A stretch of 64,000 nt of DNA from Euglena gracilis. Lineage: Eukaryota; Euglenida; Euglenophyceae; Euglenales. The position numbers and the translations under genes were made by a program. The stretch spans positions 18,375,428 through 18,439,427 of the forward strand of contig CP154956.1 of assembly GCA_039621445.1 (NCBI GenBank). The letters run 5' to 3'. The notes below the pieces were generated by a model that searched no databases, was not told the DNA's origin, and was given only the letters and a program-made list of their open reading frames with translations. Position 1 is the stretch's first letter. Every line of letters starts with the position of its first letter. This document shows positions 14,201-31,402 of this stretch, in pieces.

Positions 14201-14554
14201 CATATTCATTTGTCCTCGATGCCAGCGTTTCTTCGGTGGTCCGGAACGTCCCTCAGTGCAGTGTGGTGGCTCCTGCCGAGCTCACCTCAAATCTGCCCAC
14301 TGTTCGGCTACACAGAGCCACCCACAGCCTAGCAACAGTTCAACGTTCAACAGTTCAGGTTAGATATCCATCCCCGAGTTGGAAGTGTCTCAATTTGAGG
14401 AAAATTGCAGTGTTGACTGTGTGTTGTGTGTGTTGTGTGCGTGTTGTGTGTGTGCGCGCGCGCGTGTGTGTGTGTGTGTGTGCGTGTGTGTGTGTGTGTG
14501 TGCGTGTGCGTGTGTGTGGGTGTGTGTGCGTGCATGCGTGTGCGTGTGTGCGTG

Positions 14555-14592
<38 letters not shown>

Positions 14593-14918
14593 CGTGCGTG
14601 TGTGTGTGTGTGTGCGTGTGTGTGTGTGTGTGTGTGCGCGTGTGTGTGTGTGTGTGTGTGTGGTGTTGCAGTTTGGTGTTTGTGCTCTTTTGGTCTTTCT
14701 GTTTTTTGGGGGGGAATTTCCGCCGAATCCTTGCAAAATGTTCTTCGAAGGGTCATTGCAGTTCCTCTCGCTCCCCCTCACCTCGAGGCCCCGGGGGTCG
14801 CTGGCCAGATGAGCCAGAGAAGTTTGGGCGGTTACGCCAGCGAGAATTGGCGGCGTTCTTGCGCAAGCACCCCACAGCTGCCGCACTGCGCAGTGCCGAG
14901 ACTTCTGCTGGGACCGAG
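2928..14918 (+). CDS. RluA/RluD-family RNA pseudouridine synthase, multi-exon (span)
   Basis: Isomerises uridine to pseudouridine in RNA. Exons read in order: an acidic/proline-rich N-terminus; an S4 RNA-binding domain ([27 protein letters not shown]); the start of the catalytic domain ([21 protein letters not shown]); [18 protein letters not shown] after the HRLDR position; HRVMVEG at the KxYxALVxG position; [29 protein letters not shown] (HQIRxHLxxxGxPIxGD position); [19 protein letters not shown]; and a basic tail [13 protein letters not shown] typical of the family. The exon carrying the catalytic Asp (HRLDR) should lie between 5,660 and 7,526 but was not found; another is missing between 10,266 and 11,419. 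Start at ATG 2928 is provisional, and the terminal exon and stop are unresolved. GT-AG and CAG/CTG introns alternate. The family is secure from motif order; the target RNA and cell compartment are unknown. Confidence 0.8.
3661..3768. repeat. (CAGA)n microsatellite in intron
   Basis: CAGA units with a few substitutions, followed by an ACCT-rich stretch to about 3,830. Confidence 0.95.
4206..4286 (+). CDS. Pseudouridine synthase exon 2 (S4 domain)
   Basis: A pyrimidine tract and CAG precede it and GT follows it. It encodes [18 protein letters not shown] and ends HA(G). The phase-1 end joins the next exon to give LLHAGDAVEL, a typical S4 to catalytic-domain transition. Confidence 0.85.
5151..5335. 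repeat. (GT)n microsatellite in intron
   Basis: Long GT tract with GCGTGC and TTGTGT interruptions, inside the second intron of the pseudouridine synthase gene. Confidence 0.95.
5455..5660 (+). CDS. Pseudouridine synthase exon 3 (start of catalytic domain)
   Basis: It follows CAG at 5452-5454 and encodes [12 protein letters not shown], then [21 protein letters not shown] and [14 protein letters not shown]. The end is uncertain. A GT at 5646 would cut after AASR. Reading on to 5660 adds VRCAR, which resembles the family just before the HRLD motif, and then needs a non-GT donor. Confidence 0.85.
7527..7609 (+). CDS. Pseudouridine synthase exon 4 (SGVVLVAK strand)
   Basis: By the CTG+5 rule the exon starts at 7527 (CTG 7519-7521), with one base completing a codon before [22 protein letters not shown]. 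Bases just upstream read in frame as NALSR and mimic a mutated HRLDR, but they fall in the intron under this rule. It ends three bases before CAG 7613-7615. Confidence 0.75.
7610..7763 (+). other. Nonconventional intron (CAG/CTG type)
   Basis: It starts CCC+CAG and ends CTG+5 nt. GGCTGC near the 5' end can pair with GCAGCC near the 3' end. Removal joins AGQI to HRVMVEG in frame. Confidence 0.65.
7764..7784 (+). CDS. Pseudouridine synthase exon 5 (micro-exon, RVMVEG)
   Basis: A 21-nt exon giving (H)RVMVEG, the position of the family's KxYLALVxG strand. The end was chosen three bases before CAG 7788-7790 because the phase fits the next exon. A GT at 7814 is an alternative donor. Confidence 0.55.
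8186..8230 (+). CDS. Pseudouridine synthase exon 6
   Basis: CTG 8178-8180 plus five bases set the start. It encodes [14 protein letters not shown] and ends at a GT donor in phase 1, joining [12 protein letters not shown] of the next exon. Confidence 0.6.
8550..9851 (+). mobile_element. 1.3-kb TIR element with exact 8-bp target duplication
   Basis: The 5' end CAGGGAGGGGCAAA is complementary to the 3' end, a TTTTTGCC and C-run ending CTG. CATATATG flanks both sides exactly (8542-8549 and 9852-9859). Subterminal GCAGTTTTTT arrays occur at 8,577-8,700 and 9,750-9,830. Internal open frames up to about 80 codons match nothing I know, so it is probably non-autonomous. It sits inside the GT-AG intron 8231-10230. 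Confidence 0.85.
10231..10265 (+). CDS. Pseudouridine synthase exon 7
   Basis: It lies between TTGCACAG and a GTACGT donor and encodes [11 protein letters not shown], the region just after the beta-strand core. Phase agrees with the previous exon. Confidence 0.65.
10357..10593 (+). mobile_element. Small TIR element, CAGGGTT...AACCCTG
   Basis: The 5' start CAGGGTTCAACATAAGGAGG is largely complementary to the 3' end CCTCAATATAACCCTG. The interior is G-run/C-run plus an AT-rich core. No matching 8-bp flanks remain, so it is older or its ends are misjudged. Confidence 0.5.
11420..11476 (+). CDS. Pseudouridine synthase exon 8 (HQIR region)
   Basis: It follows CTCCCGCAG and encodes [18 protein letters not shown], which aligns with the HQIRxHLxxxGxPIxGD element of the family. 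The 3' end was placed three bases before CAG 11480-11482 and is provisional. Confidence 0.6.
12383..12424. repeat. 20-bp stem hairpin
   Basis: Arms 12383-12402 and 12405-12424 are reverse complements with one mismatch and a 2-base loop. It lies in an intron with no other feature. Confidence 0.8.
13176..13429 (+). mobile_element. 254-bp TIR element, family B, 7/8 target duplication
   Basis: It begins CAGGCGTTTTTTTAAGAC and ends GTCTTAAAAAAACAAACCCTG. Flanks are ACCCTTTC (13168-13175) and ACCCTATC (13430-13437), matching 7 of 8. The core (GGCGCCGAAAATTTTGAAAA, then GCATTTTTCGCGATTTTCGG) recurs at 23.9 and 29.9 kb. Confidence 0.8.
14055..14149 (+). CDS. Pseudouridine synthase exon 9 (C-terminal strand)
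   Basis: CTG 14047-14049 sets the start. It encodes [16 protein letters not shown] and [12 protein letters not shown], matching the LFLHAxxLxFxHPxTG end of RluA proteins. The end, three bases before CAG 14153-14155, gives the phase the next exon needs. Confidence 0.65.
14417..14665. repeat. (GT)n/(GC) microsatellite in intron
   Basis: GT tract with frequent GC interruptions. A second, shorter tract is at 14,920-15,020. Confidence 0.95.
14809..14918 (+). CDS. Pseudouridine synthase exon 10 (basic tail)
   Basis: CTG 14801-14803 plus five bases set the start. It encodes [20 protein letters not shown], like the C-terminal PEKF..LR.RE tails of the family. It ends at a GT that begins a GT microsatellite. 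Confidence 0.6.
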
Positions 14919-15223
14919 GTGTGTGTGCGCGCGCGCGCGCGCGTGTGTGTGTGTGTGTTACGTGTGCGCGTGCGTGTGTGCGTGCGTGCATGCGTGCGTG
15001 CGTGCGTGCGTGTGTGTTTGCCTGTGTTTTGTTTGTGTTTGGGTCGGTGTGGACACAAAGCTGCCTCCAGGTAGCTCACTCCCGTTTGTCAATGTTGTGC
15101 TGTTCTATGTGAGGCGCATGTTCGTGCGTGAGCTGTGACTGTGCTTCTGTTCTGCTCCATTAAACGATGCTGAACCCGAGGCACCTGACAAAATTTCATG
15201 AAGTCGCAGGGTTCTGTTGCGGG

Positions 15224-15465
15224 GAGTGATCACCTACAACCCTCTTCCCATCGCCCCCTCCCGCCTCTTCGTCGTTGCTGTTCAGTCCTCGCAGGCCGTC
15301 GTCCCTCGCCGTTTTATGGAGTTTGCACTGGACCCCACACCAGACATGCAGGCCAGAGCCATCCTTTTCTTGAACGAGGAGGATTTGTCACCCAGCGTCA
15401 TGGAAGTGTTTTATGGGTTTCAGTTTTGGCATTTGTGGTTCCAAACGGATGGAGGGCATCCGTGA
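15224..15465 (+). CDS. Coding-like segment of unknown function
   Basis: An 80-codon stretch with mixed composition (contains FMEFALDPTPDMQARAILFL and LNEEDLSPSVMEVFYGFQFW), ending at a stop at 15,463. A second frame is also open across the same bases but reads as arginine/proline-rich noise. CTG at 15,212 plus five bases would permit a nonconventional 3' splice end here. It may be a terminal exon of the pseudouridine synthase gene or an unrelated remnant; I recognise no domain. Confidence 0.35.
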
Positions 15466-15588
15466 ATTAGTTCAGCGAATAGTACCCAGCAAATATATAT
15501 TATATATATTATATATTATAATTAGCATGTTATATATTTATAATTAGCATGTTGCAAAATAATTATGCCTTTATTTTGGAGAGGGGTA

Positions 15589-15774
15589 ATGATGGTGGCT
15601 CTGACAGTGACCACAGCGGACGCTCCGAACCGCATTCATGACCAGCAAGAGCTGGAGGCCCAGTGGGGGCTACCGGAGTTCGGCTCTGCCGTGGAGCCCA
15701 TGTTCGCCGCCCGCGACGGAGCGGTGCTGGCGGTGGGGTGTGCCTTCTCCGCGCCGGAGAGTTGTGGCGTGTGA
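15589..15774 (+). CDS. Possible first exon of the YGDHGPY protein
   Basis: ATG at 15589 leads into [20 protein letters not shown] and [16 protein letters not shown] with high third-position GC, and an in-frame TGA at 15,772. Either a donor before the stop links it to the next exon, or it is the last exon of the gene to the left. Confidence 0.4.
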   Translation: MMVALTVTTADAPNRIHDQQELEAQWGLPEFGSAVEPMFAARDGAVLAVGCAFSAPESCGV

Positions 15775-16502
15775 GGTCGAACAATTCACGCTGTGCGATT
15801 TGGAATCTACTCTCGCCTTCGAAATCCAGAAGCCGTTTCAGTCAACGGTGCCCACACATCCCAAGACACCATCTTTCTGCAGCAAATGTGAAAAGCCAGG
15901 AAATGCGGGTGTCTCATCGGCTCTACAGGTACGAGCGCATCGTGTATGGGGACCACGGTCCATATGTGGAGTTCCAGCGCCATCATCTGCAGCTCGACAA
16001 CTGGGTGATGAATGAGTCCAAGAGGCACCCCATCCAGGGCGCTGCCGAGTTGTCTCAGATCCGGTGGAGGGCATTGAGAACAGATAAAGCCGGTGCATCC
16101 AAAAATGCTCGCAAGTGTTTCCAGACCATTTCAAGGACATCGCCCAAATCATCCCGGGCCGTTTCAAGAAATGGTGTATTTTTGGCAGCCTCCAACTAAA
16201 TGCCCCCCCCCCTGGGGGGCATTTTGTTTGATCAGGGGGTCGGGAAAATTTTTGGATTATTGATACAATAGGGTTGGGGTTAGGAGTTCGGCCTAACTTT
16301 AAAGGTTGGTGTTAGGTGTACAAGTTAGGCCTAAAGTTAGGCCGAACTCCAACCCCCCCCCCCCAAATAACCTGGCGGGGTGCCAAGTTATTGGAACCAA
16401 CTTTGGCCCTGCCCCCCCCCCCCGCACGCCAGGTTATTTGGGCCCTTTTTTTCAGCGCCGTAAAGGATTTCGCCCAAAAAGGGGGGTGCCAAGTTACTGG
16501 AA

Positions 16503-16535
<33 letters not shown>

Positions 16536-16656
16536 TATATATATATATAGAGAGAGATAGAGAGATATATAGATATATAGATAGATATAGATATATATAT
16601 ATATATATATATCTATATAATAGATATATATATATATATATATATAGATATATATA

Positions 16657-16701
<45 letters not shown>

Positions 16702-19700
16702 CCCCCTGATCCAACTAAAATGGTCCCCAGGGGGCACTTAGTTGAAGGCTGCCGTATTTTTATCAGGCAAAAACAGGCTATTTTTGTTGCTCATCACAGA
16801 GCTGCATCAATTTCCGATCTCCCCTATTATGGCTGAACAAATATCCAGAAACCCATATGTGCTGGGTTGGAGAGTCGCCCCCCCCCCCCAATACATTTCG
16901 GGGTCGAGTGGTAATAAAGTTTTTGCAGCCCGGCGAATCTGGGCTGGACCATAAGGCTTTCAATGCAAAGCACCCAAATTTTTTTGAAGAAAGGGGTAAA
17001 TAAAAAAGCCCAAAATGGCTTTTTAAGGGGTTTTGGTTTTTTTGTCTCAAAACTTTGGCTGAAAATGTCCAAATGTCCAGCTGGATTTGGGCTTATTTTG
17101 CCTGTTTTTGGGTGCCAGCCGGGTCCAGTCCGGCAGCCGTAGGACCCACCCACCCCATTGGACCTCCCCCCGGGGTCCAGCCAGCACCTTTTTTTCCAGG
17201 CAGCTGGCTGGACCCCCCCAGTTACATAAGAAATTTCTTGACCGCAAACAAAGGTGTTTCATTGCTAAGAAATATAAACCCAATCTCATTTTTTAGCCCG
17301 AAAAATGGGCATCGAGGCGGCAAAACGTTGGCCATAGAACTGGTCAGGGTGACCCTTAACGACCCCCCCCCCCGGGTGGCGTTTCCAGCTACTGGCTGGA
17401 AAAGGCTGTTGGTTGCTCCCCCCCATGAGGGTCCCAGGGTGGAAACTTGGCCTGACCGAACCGAGTGCCCAACAATCGAAACTGCAAGAATTCCCCCCAA
17501 AATGGCCAATTGTACAAAAAGGATATTCCGACAAAAATTTGGCCTAGCACGCCGCTTTCCATCCTATTTTGCCACTTCTCGGTTTTTTTTCCCCATCCAA
17601 AAGAAAAACGTCTTTCCCCACCCATCTTTCCACAAGTTTGTTCGAAATAAAATAAATAAATCGCCGATGGGGGACCCAGGCTGCACAAATGACGCTGGCT
17701 GGCTGGACCTCCCAAGGGATTGGGTCATTTATTTCAGTTTAAACGACGCTCTGGAAGTTGGTACTCTATCCCCACATTCCATTGGGCTCCCTCATAGAAC
17801 GTTACCCAATAAAATTGGTCCACAAACCCGACCCTTGACATAAAAGCCTTTCCACCTGCTTACCCCCCCCACCTGCAAATCTCTCCCTCAGGCTGACCAT
17901 CGAAGGACAAGCTCCTCCGGTGAAGGGAAATGAGGCATTTTGCATTCTTTGTTGCCACAAAACTGATTTGCCATGTCCTCTGTCTCCCAAATGTTGCGAA
18001 AAATGGCATTTTTCAATGGGGGAGTTCACGAATGGGGAAAAAACGGCCGAAAACGGTCCAGATAAACCCGGGCCGTTTTCCATGTGTTAGAGGGAAATAC
18101 TTGGTGGCATGGTGGATGGTGACGAAAATACTTGTGCAGGGTGCAGAGGCCGAGCTTGCTACCCGCATTGGCCTCAGTGGTTTGAGCTGCCTGCAATTCG
18201 CCTCCATTCCAGCCCCGTGTGCCGGACCGCTTCTACGATGAGTGGTACTCCAAGGACGGGACATGCTTGCTGTACGACCAACTCCGGCCAGTTGCTGACC
18301 AGCCGGACCCACCCCCCCTCCAGGGCTGTGTTGGAAGCGGCTTGGCGTTGAACCCAGGACTCCCGTTGCCAGTTTGCGAAAAAGTGTCTTCCATCAGAAT
18401 GCGGTTCTCAGGTGAACAGTCGGTTTTGGTGGTGATGGAGTTCCCTCAAACAATCCTTTTTTTCGTTTGTTATGAATTTTGAATCAGTCTCACGTATGAT
18501 ACAAAGTAATATTTTGAATAATACGAGAGCCTGGAGGCACTCCCCCATCCGCACATCGTGTCGGATTCATCGCGTCACAATACTGTGTCGCTTTCTGCGA
18601 GAACCCCTGGCCGCCGGGTACCAGAGTGGGACGGATTTGCCCCCCCCCCTTCCCTGCCCAGCCACCTCTGCCCTGGGCCCGGCCCCCGCAGCGTGTGCAA
18701 CGGCCGGCCGGACGGCTACGCCGACTACCGTGCGGGCCGCTTCTACCTGGCGTTGACGGACGACCTCCTCGTGGGACTGCGGGAGGAAGGGCCCCCGGAG
18801 CCGGGGTGAGCGGCAGAGCTCGGCCACTTTGACGGGAGACAGCTGCGGGCACCAGCCTTGTGTGCTCTGCCGCAGAAGCGCCAGCACTAGTCCATGCCCG
18901 CCCGGTACTGCGCTTGCTTCGTTTGCGCAGCGGCCTTGCGAACCCACTGGTTGTTGTGTGCCGCGGAGGCAAATCGGAGGCAAATTTGTTGAATACAGGC
19001 GGGTTTGGCAGCAATGTCAAAGGCGAAGCCGGGGCATGTTGGTTCCCCCCCAAGGAACCAGTGCTTTTATTTGGGTTTGCGAAATTCGGCACCAGGGTTG
19101 CGCATACTTGGGGTTGTTTCCATTTGGAATTTGCTGATTTCTGCCGTTTTTATGCCGTTTTAATGAGAATTCCTTCATGTTGTCCTGTCATGGGGTTGCT
19201 TACATTTGGGTGTCAGCCGAAAATCAGCCGAAGCTTGAAGCCCATATCAGCCGAATCAAGCCCAAATCAGCCGAAGGCTTGCCCATATTGGGTGGGGGGT
19301 TAACTTCAGAAGAATGTCCTCCTCGATCGCAGCCATTTGTGACGTTGTCTCGGTTCATGAGCAAGAATAAGGAAAGTGGGAAAAACTGCCTCACACCCGC
19401 ACCCTCTCCGTTTGGTGTGAAGTGTGAACTCACAAGAACCCTGACTTTGAAATTTGAAGTTCTCGCTATTCATGCCAATCACACCTAGTTGGCGAGTCTC
19501 CAAATCTGGGTCCAACAGCGTTGTCGTGTTTCTTTTTGTGCTGCAACGTGGGCTTGGCATTTGTGGGATTCACGGTGGAGGAGAAGATCATCTGGTCAGT
19601 GTCAGTGAACCTCATCACCCACCCCCACTCCTTCATGTACTGTGCGCCAGGCCCCCCGCCCATGTCAAAATGCCCCACAAAAAAAGGATTTTGCCCCCCC

Positions 19701-20539
19701 CCCCGAGTGTTTGGCCAACGTGAAGAGATTTTGTGATTTGAGGGGGATGTGCGGTGGGGCGGAGCCCCCCATGTCAAAAACAGGGATAGAATCTTCATTT
19801 TGGGCACACAAACTTTCCTGCATCCTTTTCTCTCTCCCAGTCATCTTCCGGCCTTCAGCTCACATCAATGCGCCACCTCACCCAGAAGGTCGTGGGGAAG
19901 GGTCTGGATTCCAGGCTTCTCCTTCCCTCTTATGCTGCATATTTCCTGTGTGCTACGCTTTCTCGTCCATGTGTGGTTTTTCCCTTTCGAAATACTCTAT
20001 GTCTATTTCATTTGTCAAATTACTGCCTGCATCCGTCGGCTGGAACCCACCTTTGATAACTGGGACAAAAAAATCGTACCCAGACACATCCACACAAATA
20101 TGGACACACGTGACCATTCATTTGTTTATGTATGCACACGGGATGAGAATTTATCCCCGTGTTTCTCGGAAAAGCTTATGAATGTCCATATGCATGTCCC
20201 CAAAGTGGGTGCCAGATCTCTCATAGCTCAATATGTCATCGCAATCCAAACTACAAAACCGCCTCACAAGGGCAGAGTGCGCAGCCCGAGGTGCCTCTTC
20301 CAAAACTCGGCGCTTTCCACCGATAAATTTCGTCGGGCTGGCCCAAGCTTTCTTTCAGCGAACCCTGTGGGGGGGTCCGCATCCCGGCTTGTCGGGCGCA
20401 AAACCCCCGCCGGAGGCGCCTGCCGTCGGTGGTGTCCAAGGTGGTGCCCGAGAACAAGCGCCACGAGTTCGACCAGAAGGTGGAGGACGCCCACCGCCGC
20501 GGCTTCCTGAGCGACTCGGCGCTGGAGGAGCTCGCCTAG
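15589..20539 (+). CDS. Conserved protein with [10 protein letters not shown] and [10 protein letters not shown] motifs (span)
   Basis: Exons give [20 protein letters not shown], then [16 protein letters not shown] with [17 protein letters not shown], then [20 protein letters not shown] and [13 protein letters not shown], and finally [20 protein letters not shown] with SALEELA and a stop. The order ([36 protein letters not shown]) resembles a family of uncharacterised proteins I recall from protists and algae, but I cannot name a function. The join 18317/18681 is well supported: CAGGGC at the 5' end pairs with GCCCTG at the 3' end and both exons are phase 0. The first exon (15589-15774) is an open segment assigned only by position. 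Start and first introns are provisional. Confidence 0.6.
15929..16031 (+). CDS. Exon with [15 protein letters not shown]
   Basis: It follows CTCTACAG and reads [20 protein letters not shown] then [14 protein letters not shown]. It ends, by the CAG rule, three bases before CAG 16035-16037. The phase with the next exon is not fully reconciled. Confidence 0.6.
16340..16505. repeat. Dispersed repeat: AAGTTATTGGAACC / CCAGGTTATTTGG
   Basis: The phrase 'TGG(T/A)..CCAATAACTTGG' with a C-run core recurs at 5,750-5,850, 6,085-6,160 and 50,565-50,750 in either orientation. Copies end in CAG/CTG-type sequence, so they look like another nonconventional-intron family. Confidence 0.6.
16505..16700. repeat. 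(TA)n/(GATA) microsatellite
   Basis: AT-dinucleotide tract with GA interruptions, adjoining a copy of the 'TGGTTCCAATAACTGG' type dispersed repeat at 16,340-16,505. Confidence 0.95.
18213..18317 (+). CDS. Exon with [12 protein letters not shown]
   Basis: It encodes [16 protein letters not shown], then [18 protein letters not shown]. The AG at 18211-18212 may be the acceptor. Alternatively CTG 18191-18193 would start the exon at 18199 and add PPFQ. Confidence 0.75.
18318..18680 (+). other. Nonconventional intron (CAG/CTG type)
   Basis: CTC+CAGGGC at the start and GCCCTG+5 nt at the end are complementary. Both flanking exons are phase 0, and the join reads [21 protein letters not shown] without interruption. 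Confidence 0.85.
18681..18805 (+). CDS. Exon with [10 protein letters not shown]
   Basis: It encodes [20 protein letters not shown], then [24 protein letters not shown] donor at 18806 leaves phase 2, fitting the single-base start of the last exon. If the donor is not used, TGA at 18807-18809 ends the protein. Confidence 0.75.
20416..20539 (+). CDS. Terminal exon, [20 protein letters not shown]...
   Basis: It encodes [20 protein letters not shown], then [20 protein letters not shown] and TAG, with strong third-position GC. The acceptor could be AG 20414-20415 or the better pyrimidine-tract AG at about 20,362; both keep the frame. Assignment to the YGDHGPY gene rests on phase and position. Confidence 0.6.
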
Positions 20540-20971
20540 GGCTTGGCCCCCTGGGGGGGGGGGGGGGGGGCGTGGCTGGCCCCGCCCCCGAAACGGCAGC
20601 AGCTGCCACACCAAAATGGAAGGGTGGTCTGCCTTCTCGAGTGGGGGGGTTGGACTGAAACCCGCTGCCCCAACCCCCATCCTGGCGCTTTGGAGCATCC
20701 CCCAACCGGGGGGGGGTTGAGGTTGGCTCAAGGGCGGGTGGGGTTTCTGGATTACATCCTGGAATCAAGATGTCCAAGGTGTCCCCCAGCCTGCTTTATT
20801 GATGTGTTTTTTTTGCCAAATTGCTGAAAAAAATTCCCTGAGAATGCAATTTTCGGGCATTTTTTTTGAAGCCCCCTCCTAAACTTTCCTGTGCTTCGCG
20901 CCGGTCCCCCCCCCCCGAGGTGGGGGATGTGGGGGGGGGGGCGGTCGATCCCCACTTAATACCCTGGGCCC

Positions 20972-28995
<8,024 letters not shown>

Positions 28996-29697
28996 CCCCC
29001 CCCGGGAGACTGTCGTGCCCGAGAACCTGTCTGGGTCCCACCCGGAAACTGTCAGGGCCCTTGGAACCTGTCAGGTGACAGTTCCCCGGACACAGGTTGG
29101 ATGTGACACCCCCCTGTTTCAACCTCATTTTTCTCAAACCCAAAATGCCTTGTGTCCCATGGTGCAGGGCCTATGACACGGCATGTCTATGACACCCCCT
29201 CCGTGTCAACCGCATTTCCCCCGTATTGTGGTGTGTCAAGGACAAGTAGGGGGGAAGGTGGCCGGAGCCAGGCTACCATTGCCTACATTTGCGCCACTTT
29301 TTTTGTGGTCGGCATTAATGTCACATAATCCTGTTCTCAGGAACAGGATTTCTTGCTGGGTTTCCACAGTTGATTGAGGATTGTCGTGAGAATCTGACTA
29401 CCACCATTTTGGGAAGCAATCAAATTTGGTTTCAAACTGCAAAAGGGTAACGATCATTCCACCGTTGGGCAGGGCAGGGGCTGAGGGGGGAGTTTTGAGA
29501 CACCCGGGGTGCTTCTTGGCGGTGCTGATTGGCGTTGAATGCCGCCGCCACCTCGGATTTGGAACTCGCCAGCGGCCCCCGTCAAACCCCGGCGCACGGC
29601 AAAAATCCTGCTTGGCGTCCCCCCGGTCCCCAACCCCCTCCGCTTCCCCGACCCCCCCGCGCCGCCGGGCCCGCCGCTGCGGCGCCGGCCGGCCCGC

Positions 29698-29820
29698 CGG
29701 CCGGGGCGCCACCGCGGCACAAGGCCCCGAAGCGGGCCTGGACGCACGGGTCGGGGACGGCGGGGGCGGCCACGAGCATGAGGATGGCCGACTTCATCGG
29801 CGACCTCCGCCCACACCCCG
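29698..29820 (+). CDS. Candidate exon (ATSMRMADFIGDLRPHP)
   Basis: High third-position GC and a coding-like reading (HKAPKRAWTHGSGTAGAATS, MRMADFIGDLRPHP). It ends where a family B-like element begins. No domain; it could extend the alpha-kinase towards the EF-hand exons. Confidence 0.45.
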
Positions 29821-29827
29821 GCCCCGG

Positions 29828-30108
29828 GTTTTTTTTAGCCTTGGACCCGGGGGGGGGGTTAGGGTGGGTGGGTCTGGCTGAGCCCCCCTCCCCTCCCCCG
29901 GAGGGGGGTGGGATATATTTTTTCGACGCTGAAGGCACCGAAAAGATTTGAAACACGTGCTATTTTTGGAATTTTCACAATTTTCGGTCATTTTCGGGGG
30001 AAAGTAAGTGGCTCCCCCGGGACCCCCCCCCCCCGGGGGGCACGGTCCACCCCCGGTCGCGGGGTGGAGGACCCCCCTCCCCTGGTGTTTGAAAAAACCC
30101 CCGCCTGG
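29828..30108 (+). mobile_element. Family B-like element copy
   Basis: It runs from GGGTTTTTTTTAGCCTTGGA to AAAAAACCCCCGCCTG. The core (GGCACCGAAAAGATTTGAAA, GGTCATTTTCGGGGG) matches 13.2 and 23.8 kb. The 5' CAG is not visible and the target flanks do not match. Confidence 0.6.
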
Positions 30109-31156
30109 CTCCCGTTGTGTACACAGAAGAGGAAAAGCATCACATAACCCCCCAAAATATAAAGTCCCCGACTAAGTATTTGGGCGGGATTTAAAATCAA
30201 ACTTTTTGGGGTGGCCTCTGTGACCTTCCGCGGCCTTCAATTGTGGCCACAATTTTATGCCAAGTTTTTGTTGTGTGCATCTTATTTTCCCCAAATTATT
30301 ATCCAAAATGGAGCATTTCTGGTGAAAAAAATCTGCTGTATCCCCTCAAAATTCCTCAACTTAAATTTGGGGGTTTAATTACGTATGCGTGTATGATGTA
30401 TCTCGACCCCACCTTCCCGTGTCCAAGGCACAAACCGACATGTTTCATCGAAATATTGTGGCGTTTACATGCTGTGTCGTTGACCCCTTTTGCCAAAGGC
30501 ACCATTCTGGAGCATTGCCATGTCTTGGACAAGGAGGAAGGCAGCATATCCGAAACCTGGGCTTTTGCATTTTTGCATAATTTCTGTTCTGCTGCATGAT
30601 TGACAACTTGCAAAAATTTGCACATTTTCCTTGTATTTACTCTCAAATTTCAAAATAATATTTTAGTCTTCATACACACACAATCTTCACATTTTTTGCT
30701 CACATTTTTAACAAATGCTGTGTCATAAACTGTTGTGGGGAAATGCACAGCTGGGCCACTGACCCTGCAACAGAGCAAATTGGCATGGCTTGAACCCAAC
30801 TGCAACTGTCCACACCCCCTCCCCATTCAGCCATACCCACCTGGGGGGGGTTGGAAACGTCTCCTCAGCAGCGAAGGGGGGCAACTGCACTTTTTGCGTT
30901 CTTCGATTTTGCCGAATTTTTGGGTCTTTTTTTTGCATTTTTTTGTTTTCTTCCCCGGCGGTTTTCCAATTTTTCGATTTTGCCGAATTTTGGGTCTTTT
31001 TTTTTGTATTTTTTTTTTCTTCCCGGCTTTTTACCAATTTTTTTTAGAATGTTTTTCGAGTTTACATTTTGGCCCGATGCTGAGTAAGTGCAAGGGTTCG
31101 GACTCATTGGGGTAAGTTGGGTATGGTGCAGGAGCTATGTTACCCCCTCCCTTTCT

Positions 31157-31279
<123 letters not shown>

Positions 31280-31287
31280 CCCGGCAG

Positions 31288-31402
31288 GGCGTGGCGCCAA
31301 CCCAAGAAGGGATCCGCAACCCCAGAGGAGCTCGCCCTGCTGGGGATGAACGAGAAGCAGTACTCCGCCCTGGCCGCCGCCTTCAACGAGCTGGACAAGG
31401 AC
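31288..31402 (+). CDS. EF-hand exon, first half of loop
   Basis: It follows CCCGGCAG after the GT tract and ends in LDKD at 31402, three bases before CAG 31406-31408. Confidence 0.85.

Noticed and set aside
15198-15470. Second open frame over the 15.2-15.5 kb segment
   Set aside because: Arg/Pro/Ser-rich with poor codon bias compared with the overlapping frame ending in FYGFQFWHLW.
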